Shown here: positions 10,501-23,207 of the stretch, piece after piece
Numbering within the stretch: position 1 is the stretch's first letter
Layout: every line of letters starts with the position of its first letter
Origin: Roridomyces roridus
Lineage: Eukaryota > Basidiomycota > Agaricomycetes > Agaricales > Mycenaceae
DNA: 64,000 nucleotides
Direction: 5' to 3'
Assembly: GCA_029378245.1 (NCBI GenBank)
Contig: JARKIF010000003.1
Span: 2,542,001-2,606,000 of the forward strand
Position numbers and translations under genes: made by a program
Notes under the pieces: model-generated
The model's input: only the letters and a program-made list of their open reading frames with translations
The model's database searches: none
What the model was told of the DNA's origin: nothing

Positions 10501-12458
10501 CTCGATCTGGAGCGGTTCATCTCTGAATCCTCCACCACCGCGAGGCTTATCAGTACCGGCCGAGACCAGACGCGAGCCATCTACTCTGCTTTGGATCAAC
10601 TCCGGCTTGTCCTCTCCATGTTCCTCACTCCTGGATTGAACACGGACATTGATGCCCTTTGTCAAGAAAAGCTTGGGATACCGGCGTCGGGTGTTCTTGC
10701 CGGGTTTTCCAGGTTGGTTTGTTCAGTATTTGCCTGGGGTTTGAACTGAGCCAATTTTCAAGTGGCGGTTCAAGTTGTTTGTATAACGGGGCTCACTCTA
10801 GAGGTGTTTGGACTATATCTGGCGATGTATCCGCTGCCCGCGCATTATCCATCACGGTGATTCTCCGTGCGCTGAGCCTCTTTGATGGTAAGTTCTTGCA
10901 ACGTAGTGGGAGCGCGCACTCATCTTTCGCCCAGAACTCGCCGAATCTGCATCCGTTGTCGTAGCGTTTTACGCGGCATCCCTCGCCCAGGCCGTCGGAC
11001 CACTCTACCAACCTCCGAGTCTCACGTATCTCGCGCGACGGTGGTTTGACTCTTCCAGTGAGTGAATTCAGTCCTCATACTTCAGTCGGCTTAGGCGGAT
11101 TAGACGAGCTACGGCAAGCATCCCGAATCCTGTTTGACGCTTCCATCACACGGCTGTCGGATGAGGAGACTATAGCGGTCACGGAGCATTGGCAGCATCA
11201 TTGTGAGTTGCAGCCCTCTTCTGTTTCGGCTGTGTACAAATCAATTCCCAGTGCCTTGCCTGCAATCTGCGGCAGATCGCGAATCCCTGTCTGCGGCCCT
11301 TGCGTTGTTCTTGTGCGGTCACATTGCAGCGGAAAAGTACAGTCTGATTTCGAGCAGGTGCGTGCGCCTTTGAAATATATCGTTTTTTTTTGGCTGACGC
11401 ACAGTAGCGCGTTGACTGACATATCCAAATCCATCGCTCTCTACCTGCATGACGAACAATCACTCCACCGTGTTCTCGCCATCGACCTCTGCTCGCGCGG
11501 TTTCCACATTTGGCAGCACTACATTGACGCAATGGAGATATTGCGGGCTTTGTTCACCCTCGCTACGAGTGCGCGGAAGGAGGCGATCAGTGCGCAGAAT
11601 GCGGGTCCTCAAGCCCGGCTTGCGGTGCTTCAAATTGCGGCCAACAATACTGCGTTGTTCATGACGACTCTGACGTTGGATATTTTGAACCCTTCCGGGT
11701 TGGAGCATCGCAAGGCTGTGATGCAGATTGTGGCGTTTTTGATTCGCAAGGTGCGTTTCTTCCAGTGCGATCAAAACTCATAATAGAGGTTTACAGCGCC
11801 CGTTGGTGTTGTATCCCAACTTGCCGCGGTTGATGGAAGCTGTCGTGAAATCATTGGATCCGAACTCGACTTGGAATCGAGATGCTGTTTTAGATACGGC
11901 GACGGAGATTTGGGTCATGTCGGTTAAAACGTTCGTCTTGAACTTTCTCTCTGTGCCACTGGCTCACTCCATACCCCACCCCAGATTCCCGACAGTCGAC
12001 TTCCACATGGCGAGCCAGCGCCTAGCGGTGGGGACCAGCGAAGGCGCGATCGTCATGTATGATCTCAAGACGGCCATCCGGCTTTATGTACTCGAGGGGC
12101 ACAAGAAGCGGATTTCGGCTTGTACCTTCTCGCCTGATGGACGTCGCTTGGTGACGCTGTCGCTGGAGGAGAGCGTGGTGCTGGTGTGGAAAGTTGGGTC
12201 GAGCTTTACGAGTTTCTTTAATCCCGGGGCGCCGCCGAGGCAGGGTCATGGGGGGTCAGAGCCGTTCAAGACTTTGTCGTTTAATGTTGGGGAGGAAGGT
12301 GAGTTTCTTTCCCTCTGTGGGACTTCTCTGTGCTGACAAAGTGAATGATAGCGCATATGACCACGGCGGAGAGTTTGACACTCGTGCGGTTCGAATGGCC
12401 AGCTGACCGGAGTGTGAAGCTCAAGATCCGAGAAAGTACGTTGACTTTTAGCACATGA
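7510..12458 (+). CDS. WDR7 / rabconnectin-3 beta-like WD40 protein (5' end uncertain, two frame breaks)
   Basis: A long gene with about 19 short introns. From 8300 to 12458 the exons join in one frame: WD40-like strands ([32 protein letters not shown]), a long helical middle ([40 protein letters not shown]) and C-terminal WD40 repeats ([40 protein letters not shown] ... VLVWKV), the order found in WDR7. WDR7 works with DMXL/Rav1-type partners in V-ATPase assembly and vesicle acidification (family knowledge). A Ser/Pro-rich linker lies at 7730-8080. Oddities: frame changes near 7590 and 8270, and no recognisable N-terminal propeller, so the gene is 5'-truncated, broken or mis-assembled. The candidate ATG at 7510 is tentative. 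A small exon at 10379-10438 is needed to keep frame. The stop at 12456-12458 lies only 20 bp from the convergent GH20 gene. Confidence 0.65.
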
Positions 12459-12477
12459 GATTTACATAGAACGAAGA

Positions 12478-14571
12478 CTACGAATTGATGTTGCATAAAT
12501 CGGGTCTCAATGCGCACCATTGCGGCTGGAGCTGAATCGCCTTGACGCCGCGCTGGACCATGCGGTAACGCAGGTCATGCAGGCGGTGAATCGCCTCTGT
12601 GCCGCTCAGCGGCGATCCGTCGGGAAGGGTAGCACCTGTCCAGAATATTTCGGCCGAGGCGGCGGCGCGCGGCCAGACGATCGAGTCGAGGTTGTTTGCG
12701 TCGGATTGTTCGGTCCAGAGGAGTTGTTGGCCGCCGAGGACGAGGTGCGCTTGTTCCGAGGTGATGTTGGCGAGTGGGTTGAAGGTGTATGCCTGGATTT
12801 GCGGGTCAGTTTCACTTGATGTCATCAATGAATCCTGCACTTACATGTTGCCATGTCTTGAAAGGATCGCACCTACTTATGTTAGCGGAGGTTACGGAGC
12901 GATGGTCTGTCGAGATCTCACCAGGAGTTCCCGGTCGGGTCGTCCCCAATCCACTCGCCTGCGCCGCAGTCCTAGACCTCTGGTTAGCTTCCCCTATCTT
13001 GAACCAACCAGGGTCCGCTCACAAGATAGAAATAATCCGAGGGTGCATGAACAAAGCTGAATCCCTTGGCGGCTACGAGAGCGGCGTTGGCGGATGAGAT
13101 CCACACCCTGATATTCAACCGTGAGACATAGCCAAGCTGACAGTTGAAGACACACATCACAACCGTATCCGGAGCCAGCGTGATGTTGAAGTCAAGTACC
13201 ATCTCTGCCTTGCGTATCAGTGCAGTTAGCGGCAATAAGCAACGAAACGCACCCTCCCAAACAACCGCACTCTTCCCGAGCGCAGCAAGTGCACTATGCG
13301 TTGCACCAACGAACGCACTCAACGCCTGCTCGAACGTCTGCCCGCTCGCTTTCAAATCCGCTTGTGTCTGCGCGTCGTCGTCATAGCACTTCATATTCAC
13401 CTCATCCCCACCTGTACTGAAATACTTGCCAGGGAGTGCCTTGGCGGCTGCTCCGATCACCTCTTTGGTAAAGTTCACGGCGGCGGGGGTGGCGAGGCGG
13501 AGTTGGCCTGCCGGGGGTTCGTTGGCGAAGCTGCTCCATGGGGCGGCGTAGGGGCATGCGACGAATGAGGGGTGGGAGAGGGAAATGGCGGTGGTGTGTC
13601 CTGGGGTGTCGATTTCCATGAGGATGTCTATTCCGCGCTGAAATCGTAATCATTTTCCGGTTGAAAGTTGCAGATAAAAGACACGCACCTCTGCCGCATA
13701 CGTCGCAACATCCTGAACATCCGCCGCCGAGTAAATCTGATTGCTCGAATAAGCCCCTTGTGCAGCTAACTCGGGAAAATCTGGCAGGGACAGCGGGAAA
13801 CTCTGTGCGTCGGTGATGTGCCAGTGGAAGGTGTTGATCTTGACCCAACTCATAGCGTCAAGCGTGCGTTTGATGTCCGCGACTGGGAAGAAGTTTCGTG
13901 CCGTGTCGAGCATCAGGCCGCGGTATGGCTTCCAAATCAAACGGGATCTCAGTCGGCACCCTCCAGAAACGATAGAAGAAACGCACATAAGCAGGGACAT
14001 CATTGGCAATGTTAACCGGCGCCACGTTCGTATACGTCGTCTTGCCCTCTGCGTCGGAATACCAAAATTGTGTGAATGTAGTCAAGCCACGGAACAATCC
14101 GAGTGTTGAATTGGCCGATAGATGTGCGGGGGAACCGTCTGCTGGGATAGATAGAGTGTACCCCTCGGACCGGCTGTGGAGGTCTTTCACCGCTTCGGAG
14201 GCGATGGAGAGGACTGGGCTGCTTTTGCTTTGCAAGCTCAACGTCAGACTGGGGAGGACGCCAGCTTTCTTGAGGGATGGGGCGTCAGAGGCGCTCCGGC
14301 CGGGGATGAGACGCTACATCATCCATATCGTTAGTTCAGTGCTCGCTGAGAGTCAGATACAGCGCACCTCAAGTTTGTCAGTTTCGAGATACGTCTTTGT
14401 CTGCGCCACGGCAGCCAGCAGGTCCCCCGGGGGCTTGGTTATATCGACGTTTATAGCGAACGAGGGCGACAAGATGAGAAAGTCGGACCCGTTCGTGAGC
14501 GTGCGAGGCATCGGCCATAGGGCAGAGACGGCAGGGATGATACCGACTGCCAGGAATGCGAGGTAACGCAT
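12478..14571 (-). CDS. Beta-N-acetylhexosaminidase (GH20), secreted
   Basis: Nine exons (14571-14368, 14313-13987, 13928-13689, 13637-13253, 13204-13156, 13107-13023, 12971-12922, 12872-12845, 12792-12478), all with GT-AG introns of 48-58 bp, sum to 560 aa in frame. A signal peptide (MRYLAFLAVGIIPAVSA) is followed by the GH20 N-terminal domain and the barrel: PYRGLMLDTAR, INTFHWHITD, EIDTPGHT and the catalytic pair Asp-Glu in GGDEV (about residues 335-336), then VWISSAN and WTEQSD. GH20 enzymes remove terminal GlcNAc from chito-oligosaccharides and glycans by substrate-assisted catalysis. Here it probably acts outside the cell in chitin or cell-wall turnover. All key motifs are intact and the length is normal. 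It is convergent with, and nearly abuts, the WD40 gene. Confidence 0.93.
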
Positions 14572-16866
14572 GGTGGTGGTGGTAAGAGGTGAAGAGGAGG
14601 CGGACTCGGCTCGAGGAGCGGAAGGGATTTCGTACCCTATCGTCTGACCAGCAAGCGGCTTCGATTTCTGATGTGATCGTGATATCCTCGCCTCGTCACA
14701 AAAATACACGGATAAGCGCGTGGAGCTCTTGCTGGCAATCTCTGGCAATGCGTTGGATGTTCAGAAGAAACTCCTTAATCTATTTTTGATGATGATGTAG
14801 ATGTAATCGCGTCGGACGCGTCTTCAGGAAAGGGATACCACTCACGTGATCGAGAAGCACGGAACGGAAACTGATTGACGTCGTTCATGTAAATCAAATT
14901 GTTCATCCGTTGATCGCTGATTTCGTCACATCGGCCCCCGCCTGCCTAGAATTTATCCTAGATCCAACGGTGACCGCGCTTCGTTCTGATCTTCATCTCC
15001 ACCAGTGTGTTCACATTGCACAAAAGAGTTCTTCACCGCGTTACCTCCGAAGCCCACCGTCGCCGACGCCGACGCCTCACCACATGACGATGGTACTGGC
15101 ATGAAAATAGTCTAGTTGGCAGTTAGTTCATTTTAAACAAGGCATTGAATGCAACACGTGGAAATCGCATGTCCCGACGAGGCCGTTCAATACGTACGGA
15201 CCGCGGAACCGCAGTCGGTCATCTGCGAGCTCGAGAAAGAGTTTCTGAATTCGACTTGAGCACGCGATATGAGTGACAGCATTTATGGCACGTCGGCGTC
15301 TTGAGCTCACTGTAAGCACGATACAGCCCCTAAATTTGAAATTCTTGCCATATGGCTGTCTGTTATTTTTTGCCTCTGAGTCAGGGTCAGAGTCTGTCAA
15401 GAACCAACTGCGGTATGCTGAGGGAGTGAGGGGATTTGGGGTGTTGGAGTTGGTGAGACCAGGGTTCCCGAGAAATGCCGCCAACGTCAAAAGGTGAGAT
15501 TTGTGTCAGGCAGGTGGGCAATAGGGATTGAATGGTACTCCGCCAATCGGTGGCTAGTGGACTTTTGAGTTGCGCATCCGTTGATTAGATCTTCACGGCC
15601 AGATGTCATTGTAACTCCGACGTGCCGGGATATCAAATTCTAAAGGCGCACCTGCCGCGACGAGAAGCTGATTCTTTTTCTAGGACGGACAAAGGACGGA
15701 TAAACTAAGAGAAGAAGGATGAATCAGCTTGCGCGGGCACCCGAGGATGGAATATTGCCAAACTAGTCTGAATGCAAGTCATGGGACCCAGGGCGGGAAA
15801 GTGAAACAACCCCAAAGTGTCCCTCCCTCAAATCACTTGCACTTGTGACTTTATTTTAGATTCGTGGATCGCTGGACTGACGCGCCGTCAGATAGTCGAG
15901 TAGTTCATTTTTCGGCAGTTGCCGGCAACGCTAAACTTGGGCATGCCAAGTCCTTCGTGGCCATTCCCGTGGCTTCTGCAGTTGCTCAACTTCAATTTTT
16001 TGTTCAAGGACCACAAGAGCTTCGAGCCGAGCGTAACTCCGTCAACCCCGGCATCGGATCACGCGGAGCGGTCACATGCTTTGCTTCCTGGTTCCGTTCT
16101 TCCGTCGCTGCAACGCGCCAGGCACACTTTTGTACGCGTTTCTGAACGCTGCCCACCCATTCTCAAGGCAATTTAAAGCATGTAGAATGCTGGAGATCGC
16201 CGCCCTGATGATCGCCGCCTCGAGCGAATTGAATACATGACGGAAGCCTATTCCCAAAGAGTCGTCCTCGGCAGATGGAGGGGTTGCAGGGATGACAACG
16301 ACCTGACAGGGCCCAGTGTTCGCCGATGTCCTGCCATAGTTCGCGTGCTAGGATTGTCGTCCTAGTTTCCATCGCAATTCGCGGCCCCCTCGCCGCGGCC
16401 ATTTTTCGCCTCGTGTTCTCCGGTGTTGCGCTTTCCCACTTCCGCGCTATCTAGCTAAACTTGGTATGGCACCAGAAAAACATGACATCACGATGGCCTG
16501 GCCGCAGCTCAAAGCCCTCAGCCAGCTCAAGATAGAAATGACTCGTACACGACCCTCGATGGTAAGCATTCGCTTGGCTTGGCTGTGTGATGTAGGAAAC
16601 CGACATAGATGGCCGCCCATGGATTCGCCCGACGAACGACGAGTATCGTATGCCGTGCCCACCCGCAAACTGCCGCCCGCTGTATTCCCGTGCTTGCCGC
16701 GCCACCGGGCGTACCCACCCTCGGATCGGAGATCCAATAGAACCACGGACGCAATGACTTCTCCATGGCCAGGGCCTGTATACCCGAACCGGAATAAGAA
16801 AAGGGTAAGTCAGTGGCCAGCCACCATCACCATCACAGTGCTTCTACATCTCTAACCGTCATCATC
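14572..16866. other. 2.3 kb intergenic region, nothing firmly supported
   Basis: It holds the GH20 promoter side and the APH promoter side. ORFs here are short, overlap on both strands and lack domains. One minus frame at 16072-16257 has an amphipathic stretch (RHVFNSLEAAIIRAAIS) but no start context or partner exon that I could confirm, so I do not call a gene. Confidence 0.4.
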
Positions 16867-18405
16867 ATGGCCTGCAGAACACCGACAAGCTCCCCCCACC
16901 CTTCCGATCCTTGGAGGTTCCCCCGCGTCCTCCACGTACCCTCCCGACAAGGCAGAAAGCCGGTCTCCATCCCGGATATAACCCAATTCACGGAGATAAC
17001 GCGTAGATTGTTTGGAGTAGATTGTCGGACACCCACAGAGGTCTACCGCTGTAGCACCTATAACGAGGTGCGTTCTCGACTCCACTTCAGCGTGCAAACT
17101 GGAGAGCGCTCGGATTACAGCTGTTTCTTTTGAGGCTCGAAACGCCAGAAGGCTCGCTGTTGCCCAAAAAAGTACTGGCGCGGGTAGCGAGAGATGCGAA
17201 ATCACGGTACGGCTGTGCATACTAGAGAACAATAAAAGGCACTAGCTAATGCCTACGCAGCTCAGATATTAGTATAGAGTCGGAGGTCCGTCGTCGGGGT
17301 GCCCCGTCTATGGCCAGGAGCGCTCATCACGAAATCCAACTACTTACTAGGTTGCCACCATGGTTTACGTGCGACAACTCTGTGGCGCAACGGTGCCTGT
17401 TCCAACAGTCTACGGCTATTGTCCGACGCGTCATAATGTTATCGGTCAGCCGTTCTGCATCGTATCGTTCGTAAGTGCACTAAATCATTTGATGGCATCC
17501 AATTTCACAATGATCACAACAGGCGGAAGGCGTGGACATGCGAGGCGTACCTTGGGAAGACCTCGCGCTGGAGACCAAGCTCATCGCCGTCCGCGACTTT
17601 GCCAACATTGTCAACCAACTCTCTCGACTCAACTTCAAGGCCATCGGTTCCATCCACTTCAAGTTCGCCGACGGACTCAAAAGACTGAATCCAATCGACT
17701 TTGTCCTCGGCCCTGTGAGCTGGCGCAAACAGGAATCCGCTGCCCGGGCAGCAGCCTTTAGTCGTGACCGTGGACCGTGGAAGTCAACTGCACAATGGCT
17801 CCGTGCAGCGGTTGACGATGAGGTGCAATTCGTTGAAAAGCTGCCCGAGTTGGCGCAGGAGACGTCGACGCGCAAGGGCGGACGTGAGCGGTGGGTGGCA
17901 GCTATGAACGCACTCCCGAGTGTACGAGAACGCGTTCCAGACTCGCCGAGGGACGACCCGTTCGATCAATGTGCTTCGGGACCTTTCGTGCTTGGCCATA
18001 TGGACTTGAATCCCGGGTACATATTCCAGACCCGCAACAAGTTCATCTTTTCTGACTGCGTGTAGGAACATTATATTCTGTCCCAAAGGGCCGAACGCAG
18101 GCAAGATCGTATCCATCATCGACTGGGAGATTTCGATGACAGTGCCGTTGTGGTGCTTGGTGTGTTATCCACTTTGGTTCGACCGCGTTAGTGCCGGCGT
18201 GGGGCGGGATGCCATAGAGGCGCAGTACTTCAAGGACGCGTATATTCGGGAGCTGCAAAAGCACGCAGAAGAGGCTTTTGTGCTGCATGTCGTGCAGAAC
18301 AAGCAGTACGAGGCAAGAAGACGGCTTGCGGAGATTGCGACACTTCCGTGGGACGCGGTGGAAGATATGGAACGGTGGTTGGAGAACAATCCAGGACGCA
18401 GATAG
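16867..18405 (+). CDS. APH-family phosphotransferase (protein-kinase-like fold)
   Basis: Six exons (16867-17067, 17121-17206, 17261-17285, 17351-17470, 17523-18016, 18066-18405) give 421 aa. The 25 bp third exon restores the family's 'SEVATMVYVRQL' helix. Motifs: N-lobe lysine region (KVLARVARD), the hinge and helix VEGVDMRG-like segment, the catalytic loop GHMDLNPGN (Asp about 305, Asn about 310; the NPG|N junction is produced by splicing) and the metal-binding IIDWE (Asp about 328). These are the hallmarks of aminoglycoside-phosphotransferase-like enzymes, common in fungi, which transfer phosphate from ATP to small molecules; the substrate is unknown. No signal peptide. Genes of this family are often lineage-expanded in basidiomycetes; only one copy is seen here. 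Start chosen as the first ATG in frame (CATCATCATGG). Confidence 0.85.
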
Positions 18406-18957
18406 CAGTTGACTTTTAGTTAATGCTATTTGGACTGACGGACAAGGTCAATGCTCACTTTAAATGCTTGATTAGCGCTGCATCGTCGTAACCCTTGGAA
18501 CGTGGTGAGAAAACCGCCAGTTATCCCCACTCCGCACTTTCACCTAACTTTCCCCATGAAATCTTCGGGCTTCCACGCACACCGCAGGTATCGGGGGGTA
18601 CAAACTATGTTTGGCAAAAGTACATTCTGGGCCGAGCATGCGGGTGCTTTCAGTGGACACACAAGGAAAGGACGGACCTCGTCCGTGTCACGAGTCGGTG
18701 TATACTTCGCTCCGGATGGAACATGAGCCCAGTACCCCATTTAATTTAATTTATTCTCATGTGCGCCGGCAGAGACGTTACCGCGCGGTGTGGGTGTCGA
18801 TGTGGCGTCGACCGGGCCTAGGCTTGGCCTTGGCGCGACAGGGCGCGACGCGTTGCATAATATTTGGCGAGCGCGTGATCGTGGGACGCAATCACGCGAT
18901 TACGATCATAAAGCAATCATTACTCAGCCAAGTTTGCTCTTGCTTTCTCCCACCATC
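18406..18957. other. Spacer and promoter of the epoxide hydrolase gene
   Basis: About 550 bases between tandem genes. There are no coding features. Just upstream of the next ATG the sequence CTCCCACCATCATGG gives a usual fungal start context. Confidence 0.4.
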
Positions 18958-20424
18958 ATGGCGGAGTCCTCCTTCAAGATATCGGTCCCCGACGCGAAAA
19001 TCGACGAGTTGCGCCAGAAATTGCGCTTAACAAGATTGCCTGACGAGCTGGAGGATGCCGGTCCTCATCTCCCTCTCCCAGCGTGCTTCGCAGACTCATC
19101 GCTTCCTTCAGGTTGGGATTACGGTGCTCCCCTGGCGGACATCCGGAGGCTGGTGGACAAATGGCAGAACGGATACGACTGGCGGGTGCACGAGGCTCAG
19201 ATCAACTCGGAACTGCCCCAATTTACGAGGGATATCGACGTCACGGGCCACGGCACGCTAAATATCCACTACGTGCATCAGAAGAGCGCAGTCCCCGATG
19301 CGATTCCTCTTCTCTTTGTTCATGGATGTGAGTGTCTTCCCTTTGACCGTTTGATGTGTCTCAAGCACGCCAGGGCCGGGAAACTTCCTTGAAGTCCGCA
19401 AGATACTCCCTCTTCTGGTCGAATCCTCCCCGGATCATCCCAGCTTCCACGTCGTAGCATTAGGTCTGCCGGGGTACGGTTTTTCAGAGGCACCAAAGAC
19501 CAAAGGGTTCAAGCTTGATCAATATGCGGAAGTTGGCCAAAAGCTGATGCTCGCACTTGGATACAACGAATATGGTATGTGCGGCGCTTCACTCCGTCTA
19601 CCCGGCTGATCATTTTTCAAAGTAACCCAAGGCGGAGACCTGGGTTTCCAGATCAACCGTCGAATCGCTCGCAACTACGGTGGAAAGCACAACAAGGCGT
19701 GGCATACCAACTTTCCAATGTGAGTTCACTCATTTATCCACCTCAATTCAACGCGCAGTTACAAATCCATCCCAGCGCCCAGCATCCATCGCTTTTATCC
19801 AGTCCTCTGGCGTATCTCCGGGCGTTGCTCACGCCGTATACAGCATTTGAGAAGGCTGGATTGGAGCGTACAAACTGGTTTGAAACCACCGGACGCGGAT
19901 ACTACGCCGAACACTCGACCAAACCCCAAACCCTCGGCTACTCGCTGGCAGACTCGCCCGTCGGCCTCCTCGCCTGGATTTACGAGAAACTAGTCGCATG
20001 GACGGACGCATACGCATGGGACGACGATGAAGTGCTCACGTGGATTTCCAGCTACTACTTTTCGCGCGCCGGACCCGCCGCCTCGCTCCGTATTTATTAC
20101 GAAGTTGCCAAAGGCGATAAACGGTTCCCTCCCCCGTCCGAGGCGCCCACCATCCCGGCTGGGTTCTCCTACTTCCCCAAGGAAGTCATCGTCGCTCCCC
20201 GGACGTACGTTGTTCATTTATATGGAATCAGCAGCTTCACGTGGCTGACGCTCGATAGATGGAAAAAACTCCTGGCCAATGTCGTGATCGAGTCGGAGCA
20301 CGAGCGCGGAGGGCATTTCGCTGCGCACGAAGTACCTGAGCTCTTGGTCGGGGACGTGCGCAAGATGTTCGGCAAGGGAGGTCCGGCGTTTGGAGTCGTG
20401 CCCGGGAGGACGGGATACGCTTAG
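18958..20424 (+). CDS. Epoxide hydrolase (alpha/beta hydrolase with EHN domain), copy 1
   Basis: Six exons (18958-19060, 19112-19327, 19374-19574, 19623-19719, 19776-20204, 20259-20424) make 403 aa. The N-terminal EHN domain carries the usual LTRLPDELEDAGWDYG and WRVHEAQIN; then come the oxyanion-hole HGWPG (about 105-109), LPGYGFSEAP, the nucleophile Asp in TQGGDLG (about 179), [17 protein letters not shown] and the catalytic His in GGHFAAHE (about 368). This is the microsomal / juvenile-hormone epoxide hydrolase type, which opens epoxides to diols through an ester intermediate. No N-terminal membrane anchor, as in most fungal members. A broken paralogue lies at 57.9-59.4 kb. The exon 4/5 acceptor was picked (AG at 19775) because the nearer AG breaks the frame. 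Confidence 0.9.
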
Positions 20425-20744
20425 GTTCGAAGGATAAACGGTTACTCTTTCTCTATCTCGATCTTTGAAACCTCGAAAAATAACAGAGAAATGACGTCCT
20501 TCTCCGAAGATTCCAAGTTCCGCGCCAAGTCTCTCGTGAAAGGCGTCGTTGACATAGATAACGTGGGAGCTGCCTTTGACCGGGTCTAGTCGCCCAATAG
20601 CAAAATCACCCCGACCGTTGGCGAAATAACCTCGTCCCCGGTGCCATCTTTGACTAATCCGCACGCGGCTAAATTCCCGCCTCGCTATCGCCTCTGGTTT
20701 AAGTTCAAAAACAGAAGAGAGTCTCTGCTTCCCTCGCTCGCTCA
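20425..20744. other. Spacer between epoxide hydrolase and CNNM-like gene
   Basis: 320 bases, no gene seen. The last 100 bases are pyrimidine-rich and are the likely promoter or leader of the gene starting at 20745. Confidence 0.4.
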
Positions 20745-22863
20745 ATGCGCTGCTTGCTTATTCTCCTCGGTCTCGGTCGTGCAACAGCCTTTCCCATCAT
20801 CCATGTCCAGTTCCAAGGAAGAGAATCGAATTCCGACTTGAGATGGTCGCCTGCCTTCTGGAATAAAATGGGCGTCAGCATGTTCCTCGTCTTGCTCGGG
20901 GGACTGTTCGCTGGGTATGTATGTGCATTCCTCGTCGTGTGCAGGCGCTGATCAGGTTTTTGCTGTGCAGACTCACGCTGGCGCTAATGGGTCTGGATGA
21001 GTTACACCTCAAAGTGCTGGCTACGTCATCCCAGGATCCGAAGGAGCAGCAGAACGCAACTAAAGGTGGGTTGATCTGCACTTGCGTCTCATACATTGAC
21101 TCGATCGTTCGCTAGTCATGAAGCTGTTGCACAAAGGCCGACATTGGGTTCTCGTTGTACGTTCTGCATCTTGTTGGTCGCTGCTCACTGCTTGTTGCAC
21201 AGGTTTTGTTGCTGTGCAATGTGGTATGTTTCCTCACTCACTCCCTCCCACACAATCTCATCTCTGGCAGATTATCAACGAGAGTTTGCCCATCTTCCTG
21301 GACAGTGCCGTGCGTCGACGATCGCGAGCTCTTTCACGAATGCAGCTCACAGTATACATGGTAGATCGGTGGGGGCATCGCCGCAGTAGCGCTCTCTACA
21401 ACAGCAATCGGTGAGCCTCTCTTGTGCGCCAAAGACCGGTTCATTGGTACCCAAAGACGCTAACGTCTTGAATCTTTCAGTCATCTTCGGGTGAGCAGCC
21501 AAACTCACGCCCATTCGTTCAGCTCACGAATCTACTCTTTCCTAACAGCGAGTACGTTGATTCAACCACCCCACTCTGATTGCTAATCGACCGACCAACG
21601 GCAGAGTCATCCCGCAAGCCTTTTCTGTTCGATACGGACTCGTCATCGGCGCATTCAGCGCCCCCTTCGTCACAGTCCTTCTATACCTCTTCGCACCCAT
21701 CGCGTACCCCATCGCGGTGCTCCTCGATTGGGTCCTCGGCGTCCACGGCATGCACACGTATAATAGGTCAGAGTTGAAGAGTCTTCTGAAGTTTCACGGT
21801 CAAGGCGGGCCGCTTGGTGGGGATGAGATTCGCATTTTGAACAAGGTGTTGGATTTGGGCGGACGGTGTGTTGGGGAGATTATGACACCGATTCATGTGA
21901 GTTTTACCTTTCTGCTTGCAAGGTGTTCATTCTAATCCACATGTGCGCAGGACCTTATGACGATCCCGGCAGACGGGATCTACGATGAGGAGCTTATACG
22001 AAAGATGTACGTGCGTCGATCTCCTCATCTGCCTGTTTAACCCGGGAGACCAGGACGCTCAGTGGCTCCTCGCACTGGTTCGTCCACGTACCAGAACATC
22101 AAGACACCGTTATTGGGTTGCTGTCGATCGAGAAGGTACGTAAAACATCCTGCTCTACAGTTAACTATATGGCATTCTTCAGCTCTTGGGATACAACCCC
22201 GCTCTTCGCTTGCCCATCTCACACTTTCCGCTGTCCACCCTACCAGAGATCGCGCCGACTATGGACTGTGTTCAAGCCTTGGGTTACCTGTGAGTATTTG
22301 ATCCATCTACAGCCCAACCAACCTGAATGTTTTAAGACAATGCGGCCAAACGCATCTTCTCATTAGAAATTCCTTCGGTACGCTCGGCGTGATAACACTT
22401 GCGGGTATGTATGTTCCCCTTGTTCTTACGTAGATTCATGTCTCGAGCGATTAAATTCTGCAGACATACTCGAGGTTCGTTGTTGGCTTCTGAGCGTGCG
22501 CAACCCTGATTCCTGGGGATAGGAGTTGATCAGCCACGAGACACATTGGCACCGAGATAGTGCAACGAGACCGGCGGCGACGGGGACTACTAACACACCG
22601 ATCATGAACGAGTGAGTCTATACTCTATCTCTATTGCACGCTGACTGAACGTGGGTTACAGCGTGCATGTTGCGAGCGACTTGGACAGGGAATCACTGCT
22701 TGATTTTGAGAGCGACTCGACTCTCAGCGCGAGTATGAGCAGCAACAGCAGTGCGGCGTCCAAATACGGCAGCGTGGATATCGGTGGACGGGTCCTTGTC
22801 AAGGCAATGCCCGAGGAACGCCGCGAGTGTACGAATATGATGGAACTAGTAGCAGCAACCTGA
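20745..22863 (+). CDS. CNNM/Mam3-family DUF21-CBS membrane protein
   Basis: About 16 small exons assemble into one frame. Order: hydrophobic leader (MRCLLILLGLGRATAF), first DUF21 helix (MGVSMFLVLLGGLFAG|LTLALMGLDE), LATSSQDPKEQQNA, HWVLVVLLLCNV, INESLPIFLDSAVGGGIAAV, IFGEVIPQA, a long helix (GLVIGAFSAPFVTVLLYLFAPIAYP), then a CBS pair (CVGEIMTPI ... PEHQDTVIGLLSIEKLL ... GTLGVITLADILEELI) and a Ser-rich tail. CNNM/Mam3 proteins sit in vacuolar or plasma membranes and influence divalent-metal, especially magnesium, handling (family knowledge). Several exons are tiny: 21 nt, 10 nt (21481-21490) and a 3 nt exon (21549-21551) needed to make the conserved FGEVIPQ. The stop is at 22861-22863. Confidence 0.85.
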
Positions 22864-23207
22864 AATGATTGTAGTTGTAAAGAATGAATAAGACGAACGA
22901 GGAGCGGCCAGTCTTGAGACTCGAGAGAGAGTGGGTGTGTGTGTGAATTTAACGGCGGAGCGGTCCCCTTGAGGAACAACAGCCGACTGTAGTCTTGGTA
23001 AAATGATCAAGTACTTAATAAGGGCCGGAGCGACGCACTTTCCAAGCCATGACAAACGCACTTACCAACCAGCGCCGGCCAAGAAATGTGTCAGCACGAG
23101 TCAAGTACTTACTCCGACCGACTTAGGGGTCTCGCCTGGTGCTTATAAAGAGCCCACGATTCCAACTCATCATCCCATCTTCCCCTCATTGTCTCACAAT
23201 CAACCAC
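22864..23207. other. Intergenic; SDR copy 2 promoter
   Basis: Spacer with no gene. TATAAAG at 23144-23150 precedes the SDR start by 58 bases and is the likely TATA box. Confidence 0.45.
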
